From Chara braunii (taxonomy: Eukaryota; Streptophyta; Charophyceae; Charales; Characeae), in NCBI GenBank assembly GCA_003427395.1, contig BFEA01000401.1, positions 991,558 through 1,011,679 on the forward strand: a stretch of 20,122 nucleotides of DNA, read 5' to 3'. Below are positions 1-7,755 of the stretch, piece after piece. The notes beneath the pieces were generated by a model. It was not told the DNA's origin. It ran no database searches and saw only the letters and a list, made by a program, of their open reading frames with translations. Positions within the stretch are counted from its first letter, which is position 1; every line of letters starts with the position of its first letter. The translations under genes and the position numbers were made by a program.

Positions 1-65
<65 letters not shown>
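1..65. repeat. (GA)n microsatellite
   Basis: Uninterrupted GA dinucleotide repeat, about 32 units, reaching the window edge, so its full length is unknown. It passes into a purine-rich stretch (to about position 90) before the strand bias flips to pyrimidines. Confidence 0.97.
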
Positions 66-69
<4 letters not shown>

Positions 70-90
70 GGGGGCAGAGGGGAAAGGAGA

Positions 91-1330
91 TCCAAACAGG
101 TGGTAGTAGGCACTGCCGTATGCCGGGGATTGGCGGGTCGAAGACGCTGATCCTCTTACTCTTCACCGTCCTCTTGCATCTTCTTCATGTCCTTCTCTCT
201 CCTCCCTCTCACCTCCTCCTCCTCCCTCTCCACTTCCTCCTTCCTCCAGTCCTATTTTCGCTACACGTTGGCGATGGTCATTCTGTGGCCATTTTCCCTC
301 CTCTCCCTTGTCCTCTCTCCTTTTCATCTCCGATGCCTCCCATCCTCCCTTTGCTCCCTGTTCTCCTTTCCTCTCCACGTCTTCTTATCTCCATTATGTC
401 GTTCTCTTTGAAGTCCTTGGGGATATTGCTATCCAATCTTCATCGATTTCTTTCCGTGGCCATTTGCCCACTCCTTCCTCCCTCCTACTCTTATCCTTCT
501 CATCTTCCTTTGTCGTCGCCACCTCCTCTTACCTCTTTCCCTCATTCCTTCGCATCCTCCTCCCATCGACTGTGTCCTCTTAGCAGTTATTCTCGCTTCT
601 TCATTCCGGCGCCGTCCGTTTTCTCCCTTTCGGTTGTTGCTTTTCCAATTCTTTTACTTCCTGTGGTGGCGCCGCGGCTGTCATTATCACTCTCCTTTCT
701 GCTCTTGAGTCTTTTAGGAGTCCTCTTGTTTTCCCCTCCTCCTCTGCCCTTTCCCACCCTCTTCTCTTTCTTCCTCCTCCTTTATCAGGTCCTCCTACAT
801 GTTGTTGGTCTATGGAGATTCCCTGTCGACCAATGAGCCGCCCAAGTCTACCATCGCTGTTGTCACCTTTGTCGATCGTGGCGCTCCTTTCTCCGAATTT
901 CTCCGTCGTCGTGTCCTCTTCGTCTAAGACTTGTCTTTCGCTGCCACCTTACCTTGCCGCGCATCAGCTTTCTTTTCGACGTCCCATTCTTGCCCCTCTT
1001 TCATACATCGCTTCCCATTCTTGCCCCTCTTTCATACATCGCTTGTAGTATTTCAACTTTTCCTGTTCTTCCATCTCTCTACCGGACCCCCTTGTCGCGT
1101 TCGTGGGCCCCCTGGCCTTCTCTTGCCGTCCTCTTCTGCGTTGTGCCGCTGGAGACACCATCTTCCCTCCTCCTGGATGCCCTCTCTTCTTTCACCCTCA
1201 TGTCTTTCTCCTTGATCGTCCTTCTCCTCCTTCGTGTTCTCCTCCTATGTCTTTGACTCTTGCTCCCTCGTTCTTTTTCCCTTTTTGTGTGAAACTTGGC
1301 TGTATAACTAAGGCTCCTTTCCATTCTGGG
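91..1330. other. Pyrimidine-biased gene-free region
   Basis: About 1.2 kb in which the plus strand is dominated by C and T, with many runs of CTC, CCT and TTC. Reading frames stay open by composition on both strands, because few stop codons can be built from C and T. The plus-strand translations are Leu/Ser/Pro-rich and the minus-strand ones Glu/Arg/Gly-rich, with no domain, motif or codon pattern of a real protein. I see no gene here. The region may be decayed low-complexity repeat DNA. Confidence 0.6.
983..1044. repeat. 31-bp perfect tandem duplication
   Basis: Two identical, directly adjacent 31-bp units (983-1013 and 1014-1044), each starting CCCATTCTTGCCCC and ending CATCGCTT. Perfect identity suggests a recent slippage or duplication event inside the pyrimidine-rich region. 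Confidence 0.95.
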
Positions 1331-1478
1331 GAGCAGCAGCCTGTTCCTGTTGCACCGGTAAGTCAAGAAAGAGACACGTCAGTGCACACTGAACGCTCCT
1401 CTCATGGTCGGGATGCCCTTGCCTCAAAGAACCTGGAAAGGATTCACTGCTTCGCACATTTCTGGCTCCAGAAAAAAA

Positions 1479-1491
1479 TGAGAACCAGTTG

Positions 1492-1539
<48 letters not shown>

Positions 1540-1549
1540 TGAGAACCAG
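1479..1549 (-). mobile_element. Poly(A/T) tract bracketed by direct repeats
   Basis: A run of 44 T (1494-1537) lies between two copies of TGAGAACCAG (1479-1488 and 1540-1549). Read on the minus strand the order is repeat, CT, A44, CCCAA, repeat. A poly(A) tail between short direct repeats is the expected footprint of target-primed retroposition. The five bases between tail and second repeat are not ideal for that model. Alternatives are slippage expansion of a short T run or a local duplication. Similar structures lie at 2809-2854 and 3090-3137. Confidence 0.4.
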
Positions 1550-1623
1550 GGATTAAACCTCTACTTGCCCCAATTTTGCGAACGCCTGATCTCCCTATCA
1601 GACCGGGGTTATCCCTCTCTCAC
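1538..1623 (-). other. Degenerate tRNA-like sequence next to the poly(A) tract
   Basis: On the minus strand this 86-nt stretch has 7-nt ends that can pair like an acceptor stem (GTGAGAG at 1617-1623 and TTCTCAC at 1539-1545, one G-T pair). It has a B-box-like GGTTTAATCCC in the expected 3' position and a CTGAT/ATCAG mini-hairpin in the middle. The A44 tract follows immediately. This would fit a tRNA-derived SINE or a retroposed tRNA relic. The D arm and T stem do not fold cleanly, so it is not called a functional tRNA. Confidence 0.25.
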
Positions 1624-2304
1624 TGCCTCCATCCCAGAGTTGTGCCGTCAGCATTGCTCTCGTTCCTGGGCGAAGATTGATTGCCAACCCTACCACCTCT
1701 ATTTCTACCGAATGGCCTCCCAGCTGGGATGGCAGCCCGGGTGGGGAAAGACTTCTTCCATCCAGTCCTGGGCTTTGCCTTTGTCCACTAGCCTCCCTCC
1801 CTCCCTCCACCAAGACCAGACACTACTCTACTACAGGTAGCCTAACTCTTTTTTTTCCCTTGTTTTTCACTACCTGTTCCACTGATTCTGCGCTAACTCT
1901 AGTTTAGTATCCGCACTTTGACCCTTGATAGCACTTCCCCAGCCACCCCCTCAATGCATAAGACATCCCATCGGGATGCGAACCGCCCCTTCCCTGCCGG
2001 GGCCCATTTCTCTTCTCCTATTTTCATCACTCCCTCCTCTCTCTGCTCAGGCGCTCTCTTTCTATCTCTGGTCCCTCTCGTCTGTGCATCTCTTTCCGTT
2101 TTCTTGGTGCATCCTTTTTGCTTCCCTACATCCGTCTGTCCTACAATCGACGATGCATGATGCCAAAAACATGCTGCGCTCGCTCATGCCATCAATGTCT
2201 ATTCACCTTATATCCCATTGACGAACCTGTAGATGTATGGTGAGACCTATCGTGATGGTCTGGGGGGGAGTCTTCGAATGTAGCGGAGAAGTCGAAGTCC
2301 GTCT
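1624..2304. other. Gene-free stretch with a (CCCT)n patch
   Basis: No supported gene. A short CCCT repeat lies at about 1792-1808. The remainder is C/T-rich and resembles the region before the poly(T) tract. Short open frames show no recognisable protein. Confidence 0.5.
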
Positions 2305-2370
2305 CCGAAGAATTGCATAAAGAGGTAAAAAATACCACCGAAGAATTGCATACCGAGGTAAAAAATACCA
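2305..2370. repeat. 33-bp tandem duplication
   Basis: Two adjacent 33-bp copies (2305-2337 and 2338-2370) that differ at two bases (AA versus CC). Each carries the small palindrome GGTAAAAAATACC. The period is a multiple of three, so minus-strand frames show an 11-residue repeat, but there is no other sign of coding. Confidence 0.93.
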
Positions 2371-2777
2371 TTCTGGCACTATGTAAATGAGCTGGAGTTG
2401 ACACCGGATTTGCAGGTATATAATTGTCAGGATGTCCCAATATGTTCGGTGCATTAAAAGGAAAGCATTCAATGGACGAAAATAGTGCAAAGGCTACCCA
2501 ACCGACTAAATCTTTGAGTGAAATAACTGACTCCTTTATTATAGATAGGCTGGCATCAGGGAGCCTTTCCCGAATAGAAAGTCCAAGTTTCCTGGCAGAC
2601 AGCTCTCACGGAGGTCCTTAGTTAGGCTTCCTTAGTTAGCCATTGTTAAGCAAGCCGGGAGAGGCATGGCAACTGCGACCTGGATGGATGCCGTGGGAAG
2701 GATGAATCAAATCTGTGTTCTCCATGGGACCCTTTGTGATGTCTGGCGTCAATCAAAACTATGGTCCCTCCGTCGCA
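2371..2777. other. Gene-free stretch
   Basis: No supported gene or RNA. The only local structure is CCTTAGTTAG occurring twice between about 2616 and 2639. Open frames here are short and unrelated to families I recognise. Confidence 0.45.
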
Positions 2778-2888
2778 CCCAGTGTTTGCACTTTCGTGCG
2801 ATCCCGAAGAATTCGCCCCCACTCGAAAAAAAAAAAAAAAAGAATTCGCCCCCAGTCTTTGCACTTTCGGTCAATCCAGAAGAATAAT
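2778..2888 (+). repeat. Duplicated ~35-bp segment
   Basis: A segment beginning CCCAGTGTTTGCACTTTCG (2778) recurs 73 bp downstream as CCCAGTCTTTGCACTTTCG (2851). In each copy it is followed by a related stretch ending GAAGAAT. The A16 insertion described separately lies between the copies. Confidence 0.8.
2809..2854 (+). mobile_element. A16 tract with 13-bp flanking direct repeats
   Basis: GAATTCGCCCCCA occurs at 2809-2821 and again at 2842-2854. Between them lie CTCG and 16 A residues, and the A run abuts the second copy exactly. Repeat, a few bases, poly(A), repeat is the layout of a retroposon truncated almost to its tail. The longer duplication of the surrounding segment (2778-2888) complicates this, because the 13-mer repeat may belong to that duplication instead. 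Confidence 0.45.
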
Positions 2889-3089
2889 GGTAAGATGCGT
2901 GCGCACTTCAGACAAGATTGGCACAAAGTTTACACGCCAGATTGTTAGCAGTTCGGGGACGTGACACTGTGGACAACTCTTTGACGAGGGGCTATGGATC
3001 TATCTGCCTCTTCTCCCAATTGGTAGGCTACCGTGACTGTGAGGGCAATGAGGACACCTCCTTTGCCACCTCTCTCCCCTTTAGAGAGT

Positions 3090-3137
3090 AACCTGACCCA
3101 AAAAAAACAACAAAAACGAAAAAGAAAACCTGACCCA
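3090..3137 (+). mobile_element. A-rich tract with 11-bp flanking direct repeats
   Basis: AACCTGACCCA occurs at 3090-3100 and 3127-3137. The 26 bases between them are almost all A, with a few C and G, and touch both repeats. This matches a tail-only retroposition footprint with an aged tail. No longer duplication is seen around it, which makes it the cleanest of the three cases. Confidence 0.5.
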
Positions 3138-3490
3138 TAGTGGCGCACCATTCTCGCCAAGTCATGGAGCTCAGCCAGAGGGCTTCCCCAGATGTCATCA
3201 AGGTGGCAGTGCACCTCTACCCATCAACAATCATTCTGCTTCCAGTTGCTGACATATGTAGCTTCTTAGCATCTTCCCGTCCTGCCTGTTCCATGCCAGA
3301 CTGGAATGTATGTTGTCGCTGTCGCCCTTAGCTCCCTCGTCAACTCACCGTACTACCACGGCCCTCTTCGCCCTCCTTGCCCCATGATATACAACCCTCA
3401 CCATGCCGCTGTTCTCCTATTTGATACATTACACTCCCCGCCCTGCGGATTTGCGTGGCAAGTACCGCATTCGCGGTGCAGGAGGGGCCT
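3138..3490. other. Gene-free stretch
   Basis: No supported gene. Plus-strand frames of 63 and 119 codons overlap here and lack recognisable domains. The 119-codon frame runs into the dispersed repeat at 3491, which argues against it being a conserved gene. Confidence 0.45.
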
Positions 3491-3528
3491 GGGGCTGTAC
3501 CTAAGTTTGGCCAGAAGGAAGGGCATGG
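3491..3528 (+). repeat. Dispersed repeat, copy 1
   Basis: A 37-38 bp segment starting GGGGCTGTACCTAAGTTTGG is repeated at 6499-6536 with about five substitutions and one indel. A third, very short partial copy (GGGGCTGTTCCTAG) starts at 3527. The copy at 6499 directly follows an A28 run. Confidence 0.75.
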
Positions 3529-4138
3529 GGCTGTTCCTAGGGAGCGCTACCGGGAGCGCTCCGCCGCCGCCTGACGTTTGGGCGCGATGGCGCTTCGCGG
3601 TGAAGGCTGGAATTGAGGAACGGCCGAGGCGCTGCAACGGCGAATGTGACGCGAGGGGGAGGTGAGAGATGGATCATGAGGTATGGTGGAGTGGGCTATC
3701 GGCGCCTGAACGTGTGGACGGTCACGAGGGCTGTGTATCCTACATCAAGGTCTTGGTCGAGAGGAGGAATATTGCGGCAGGGAATTAAGGGGAGGGGGAT
3801 GGGGTTTCACGGTTTGGTGGAAAAGAGTTATAAGGAAGAAGGAGGGAGGTGGAGTGTGGGGGAATGGTTTCTATAGGGGGGTGACGTCTGCACCGAGGAT
3901 ACCCCCTCATCTCTCTGGGCTACCCGCGAGGGGCGGCTGGCGGTTTCAGCGGTCTGGTCTCGCGATGTGGCTGGGTGTGCTGCGACGGCAATCTTAGCTG
4001 TGGTCCTGTTGTCATCATAGTTCGGTCTATTTGGATGGTTGAATGCTTGTCAATCACAGGCGGCCGAGTTGCGTGAGTGCCGATGTATTCGAGGAGGTGA
4101 GGTTTGGAGGGAGGGGGCGTATGTTTAAGGATGTCAAA
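3529..4138. other. GC-rich stretch, possible exon-like DNA
   Basis: GC-rich sequence with the short direct repeat GGGAGCGCT (about 3540-3560). No frame gives a recognisable protein; an 87-codon frame lies at 3613-3876. It ends at a strong 5' splice-site match (AAAG|GTAAGT, junction near 4138/4139), so part of it could be an untranslated or short coding first exon. That is inference from composition and one motif. Confidence 0.2.
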
Positions 4139-4668
4139 GGTAAGTGGTGTTTTCCTCTTCGGTTTGACCTTGATGAGATTTCCAGGGTGGAGACTCTCTG
4201 ATAGTGTTTTACCTACTTGGTTTTTTACACAGAATCTTCGATAGGTCATGCATGTATAACTGATAATTCTGATCCAGTAAATTCTTAGTTCTGTTTTTGA
4301 AATGGAATCTCTGACAAAAATCGATTGGTAGTTCGCAATTTTTCGTCAATTGGTGCTGGATTTTAGATTCGTTTGTTCTTTTCACATATAATTGATCGCT
4401 GCTTTGTTTCTGCTAATTGGTATTCTTTGATTTACCATCAGAACGATTCGTGGGACCTTGGGGTTCTAGGAATCTGAATCGAAAGTCCTTTTGGACATCA
4501 CATATGATCCACTCATTTGGTTTCAATTTCCATTCGAAGTCATTCTCCATGTGGAATAATTCTAATTCTATATTCCAGATTTGTCATTCCTTTTCATTCT
4601 AAAATTCTAAAAAATGGTTCAGATAGAATTCCTCAAATTTGTTTTTGATTACCTTTTCCAGATTTAGG
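4139..4668 (+). other. AT-rich segment, possible intron
   Basis: Base composition switches to T- and A-rich directly after AAAG|GTAAGT at about 4138/4139. It stays so for about 530 bp, up to CTTTTCCAGATTTAG near 4652-4666, which offers two acceptor-like AG ends. The pattern resembles a plant intron behind a GC-rich first exon. No downstream coding exon was found: the next sequence enters the repeat cluster at 4786. Confidence 0.2.
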
Positions 4669-4785
4669 TTTCTGAAGGAATTTCTTAGGGGTGTGAAGTT
4701 GGGATTGGGGATGGAAGGCAGAAAGGGGTTCTCAACAGAGGAGGGTCGTTGGTCAGGGTAAGTAGGTTAGAAGGACGGTGCTGGG

Positions 4786-5040
4786 ACGACGCAGGCCGGT
4801 GCTGGAGCTTGTGCTCTGTAACCCGGGGGGAAGCTTGAGGTCTGCGAAGTTATGCTGAGTGCATAACCAGACCGTCCAACGAGGCTGGCGCCGGGGTATT
4901 GACCCTGTAACTGGTTAGGGGCTTGACGCTACAGGAGCTGCCGAGGGAGGAAGGCACGTCCTGACCGTCAGAACGAGTTTGGTCGGTACTGGGGAGGGTT
5001 GTGGTGCCCTGTTACCCTAGCAGAGAGGGGGTATGAGATC
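4786..5040 (+). repeat. Diverged repeat monomers A, B, C
   Basis: Three related segments start at about 4786, 4877 and 4969. Each contains a version of GACGCTGGCCGGTGCTGGGG followed some 15-25 bp later by CCCTGTAACC and then a G-rich stretch. They are the most diverged members of the family seen more clearly at 5281-5510 and 5991-6218. Segment B is followed by a GAGCTGCCGAGGGAGGAAG block that matches the 3' part of the later units. Confidence 0.7.
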
Positions 5041-5280
5041 AAGTGAGTTCTGGTACGAAGACTGAAAGCCTGGACTGACACTTCGTCTGTTGAGGGGGGA
5101 TTTTAGGATAGTAGGCGTTTTAGTTTCGCCCCCCCCCGTTCTCATAAAGTTTATAGCGAAAATCTTAATAAGATTAGGTCGTTTGGTAGTCCTGGATGGT
5201 CTTCAGGTTTTTGAGATTCCTGCTAACTCATCCTGAGGTGGTTTCGAGGTTGTCGTACTCAGTGATTTGCGGTTGTCCGA

Positions 5281-5510
5281 TGCCAGAACGACGCTGGCCG
5301 GTGCTGGGGAGTTGCCCTGTAACCTGCAACGCGGGAGCATGAGGCCTGGTAGAGAGATCTGGGGATGCTTTGGGGTGGGCATTCCATGGGACATCCAAGG
5401 GTTACTGCCGGGATGACGCTGGTCGGAGCTGGGGTGAGTCGTGTTGCCCTGTAACCCAGCTAGATGTGGGGGTGGGAGACCTGGAAGAGCTCGGCAGGGA
5501 GTAAGACAGT
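5281..5510 (+). repeat. Higher-order repeat unit, copy 1 (monomers D-E)
   Basis: Monomer D starts TGCCAGAACGACGCTGGCCG at 5281. Monomer E (GACGCTGGTCGGAGCTGGGG at 5415) follows about 130 bp later with a GTGAGTCGTGT spacer before its TGCCCTGTAACC. The pair ends in GAGCTCGGCAGGGAG. The same D-E order recurs 710 bp downstream. No frame is open through both copies, so this is repeat DNA rather than a gene family. Confidence 0.88.
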
Positions 5511-5980
5511 TTTGGAAGACTTCGGAAGGGTGTGTGAGGGACTTCAATGTTTTTTGGATCATTTGCAGGACCCCTGCGGCCTATTCTCATGCTGTTTTTA
5601 CTGTAATGTGTTCTGACGTACCTTAGGAAGAGAATAAGGTGGGTGGGAGAAGAAAATGGGGGGATGTCACGTGTCCTATCGGTGAGGGGGCTAGCTGGTA
5701 GGATGGGAGTATGGTACAGCATGCAGCAGAGATGGTGGCTCTGTTGCAGTTAGTCTTGCCGGAGGGAGGCGTAGAGGTTTGATGGGGGGTTTCTCTGAGT
5801 CAATTTCTGAATTTTGTCATAGTCACCTCAAAATTTTTTTTCTTAACCTGGCCCTAGTTTCTTTGCCAATTTCGAGATGTTTCTGGATACTTTTTGTAGT
5901 CTTGAGAATTGTTTAGGACTCTGGGTACTTCTTGCAAAGCAGTCTAGGTTTCCTTGATGCTGTTTACTCATGGATCTGTT
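5511..5980. other. Spacer between higher-order repeat copies
   Basis: T-rich spacer without a gene. Flanks just before and after the two units show weak further similarity (for example TCGATGCC before unit 2 against CCGATGCC before unit 1), so the duplicated segment was probably longer and has decayed at its edges. Confidence 0.5.
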
Positions 5981-5990
5981 GGTTTTTCGA

Positions 5991-6218
5991 TGCCAGAACG
6001 ACTCTGGCCGGTGCTGGGGGATTGCCCTGTAACCTGTTAATAGCAGGAGCGTGAGGCCTGGTAGAGAGTCTGGGGATGCTTTGGGCCGGGCATTCCAAGG
6101 GAAAACCAAGGGTTGCTGGCGAGACGACGCTGGCCGGAGCTGGGGTGAGTCGTGTTGCCCTGTAACCTAGCAGGGTGGGGGCATGAGGCCTGGGAGAGCT
6201 CGGCAGGGAGGAAGACAG
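5991..6218 (+). repeat. Higher-order repeat unit, copy 2 (monomers F-G)
   Basis: Monomer F starts TGCCAGAACGACTCTGGCCG at 5991 and matches D at 5281 (offset 710). Monomer G (GACGCTGGCCGGAGCTGGGG at 6126) matches E at 5415 (offset 711). The intervening GGCCTGGTAGAGAG and GGGGATGCTTTGGG blocks are also shared. Divergence is moderate, so the duplication is not recent. Confidence 0.88.
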
Positions 6219-6345
6219 TATTAGAGAATTTTAGAGTGTTTTTGTGGGGAGCTTCCAGGGTTTCTGAGCATTCGAAGAACTTCCACTAATTGCTGTTTGG
6301 ATTTTTCTAGTAATTTCTTGTCTAAATTCATGAAATTTTATGATG

Positions 6346-6428
6346 ATGGGATGCTGGGCCCGGTTCCCAGTTTGTGCCAAATTAAGAGGATATGGTTGTA
6401 TCTATGGGACGCTGGACCCGGTTTCCAG
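6346..6428 (+). repeat. 25-bp direct repeat pair
   Basis: Copies at 6346-6370 and 6404-6428 (offset 58). Both read ATGGGAYGCTGGRCCCGGTT and then YCCAG. The three differences are all transitions, consistent with C-to-T decay of a duplicated segment. Confidence 0.9.
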
Positions 6429-6469
6429 CAGGTGTTGCTCCCCACCAATAGATGGAGCTGTTTGTTTGT

Positions 6470-6470
6470 N

Positions 6471-6498
<28 letters not shown>
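6470..6498 (+). repeat. Ambiguous base followed by A28
   Basis: One N at 6470 followed by 28 A. The N at the start of a homopolymer suggests that assembly or base calling was unreliable here. A weak GCTGTT match lies on either side (6457 and 6502), and the second copy of the 3491 dispersed repeat starts immediately after the A run. Confidence 0.85.
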
Positions 6499-6501
<3 letters not shown>

Positions 6502-6536
6502 GCTGTTCCTAATTCTGGCCGGAAGGAGGGGCCATG
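6499..6536 (+). repeat. Dispersed repeat, copy 2
   Basis: Matches 3491-3528 in the same orientation, starting GGGGCTGTTCCTAATTCTGG, directly behind the A28 run. An A-rich end next to a dispersed repeat could mark a retroposon boundary, but only about 37 bp of similarity is visible. Confidence 0.72.
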
Positions 6537-6679
6537 TCATTGCACTTGCCCGCCTGACCATCAGCCGTCATACTGAAAAGAGCAGTTTCTCTTTGGGCCC
6601 TTCCTACAATGTTTTCCCATACTGGGGCCCTCTGCCTGTCGTTGGGGCACTGACAAAGCCGATCACATATTTCGTAGGC

Positions 6680-6865
6680 GATTTTCTGCGTCCCGCTCTT
6701 ACGAGCCTGGTGTTCCTTTCACATATCAAGGGCTGGTAAGGTTTTGCGCATGCCCGGGGTGGAGTGCCGGTGAATGTAATGCTATTCACAACGTGGATTT
6801 CTGCATCCCACTCTTACGAGGCTGGAGCCCTTTCACACATCAAAGACTGGTGAGGTTTTGTGCAT
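6680..6865 (+). repeat. 71-bp direct repeat pair
   Basis: Copies at 6680-6751 and 6796-6865 (offset about 116). Shared blocks include CTCTTACGAG, CCTTTCACA and GAGGTTTTG or AAGGTTTTG. Where the first copy has CG in TGCGTCC, CCCGCTC and TTGCGCAT, the second has CA or TG. The upstream copy thus keeps CpG sites that the downstream copy has lost. Confidence 0.9.
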
Positions 6866-7212
6866 TGTATCATATTAACCCACATCAACCACGGCAAATT
6901 GCCCACTGCAGCTGTATTTTTGTGAGAAACCATCTCTTCTCTTTACAATGATGTGTGTCCATACCATACTATTATGTTTGAAAGCGAGGGGGAAGAAGTC
7001 CGGAAACTCATCTGCTGGCGTTAGGGGTGAATGCTGATCCATTCTGGTCCGTTCCTTGAATCTAAGGTTGGACCTCCCTCTTCGTAGCTCACCCAAAAGC
7101 AATGCAAGCTTACTGCCCAGTTTTTGCAGCAGGGATAGATTAATGCTCTTTTATCTCTGGCTGTGCTCCTCCTTGTTCCCCTCTTTCTCTCCCCATCTTT
7201 GTCCTCCTCGCC
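6866..7212. other. Gene-free stretch
   Basis: No supported gene. Frames of about 75 codons on either strand have no recognisable content. The sequence becomes pyrimidine-rich toward the CAT repeat. Confidence 0.45.
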
Positions 7213-7266
7213 TTCCTTCGTCATCATCGTCATCATTGTTACCAATCATCATTATTATCATCATTG
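7213..7266. repeat. Imperfect (CAT)n microsatellite
   Basis: Imperfect CAT/TCA trinucleotide tract (CATCATCGTCATCATTG and then ATCATCATTATTATCATC), interrupted by single-base changes. Confidence 0.85.
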
Positions 7267-7578
7267 CAATTGCCAGGCTGAGAACGGGCCTCCTTGTGTG
7301 TGCATGATTGTGCGTGTGGGCATCTTTAATTAATTGTAAAGGGTGGTGGTTGTGAGATGCTATCCATGATTGCCAGACACAGCCCTAATGCCCTATTACA
7401 TTAGTACACGTGGATGCCCACCGTGGCTATGCCCGGAGTGCACACCTGGTCCTCCATCACTTGGGCAGAGGGTTAGCATGCGGGGCAGGGCAGGTTATGC
7501 AATGTCGACGGGAGGGAAAATAAGATTGTGACGTGTGCTCGTCAGGGACTGTAGTCGAGCATGAGCTTGTGGCGGGTA
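7267..7578. other. Gene-free stretch
   Basis: No supported gene, RNA or repeat was found in this interval apart from short low-complexity patches. Confidence 0.4.
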
Positions 7579-7613
7579 GCAGGTTTGCTATGTCCTTGTA
7601 TTCAAACAAGGCG
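7579..7613 (+). repeat. GCTATGT dispersed repeat, copy 1
   Basis: Begins GCAGGTTTGCTATGTCCTTG and is related to 8090-8123 and 8631-8665. The shared core is GCTATGT, one base, CTT, then a variable stretch and an AACA. The three copies lie about 511 and 541 bp apart. Confidence 0.65.
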
Positions 7614-7682
7614 TCGGGGCAACAGCAAAAATGTAAGGGCGCACATAAACAGGTGAACGTGGAAACCAAGGCTGTTTGTCCC

Positions 7683-7755
7683 CACGCCCGGGCACCCAAC
7701 TTGTGCCCAGATGCATGCCCCGGTGCCCGGCCGGGCATAAACTCTGGGCAGGGAT
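7683..7755. repeat. Cluster of GCCC/GGGC palindromes
   Basis: Contains the 14-bp perfect palindrome TGCCCGGCCGGGCA (7724-7737), the 8-bp palindrome GCCCGGGC (7686-7693) and several further TGCCC or GGGCA words. It could form local hairpins. The function is unknown and no gene is seen. Confidence 0.7.

Noticed and set aside
120-836. 238-codon plus-strand open frame
   Set aside because: It is Leu/Ser/Pro-rich throughout because the DNA is C/T-rich. It has no domain and no conserved motif, and other frames on both strands are open over parts of it too.
1103-1840. 245-codon plus-strand open frame
   Set aside because: It translates the T44 homopolymer as a Phe run and spans a candidate insertion, so it cannot be a conserved protein.
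5203-6109. Two minus-strand frames in the higher-order repeat copies
   Set aside because: If the repeat coded for a protein both copies should share the frame, but stops and frames differ between the copies.
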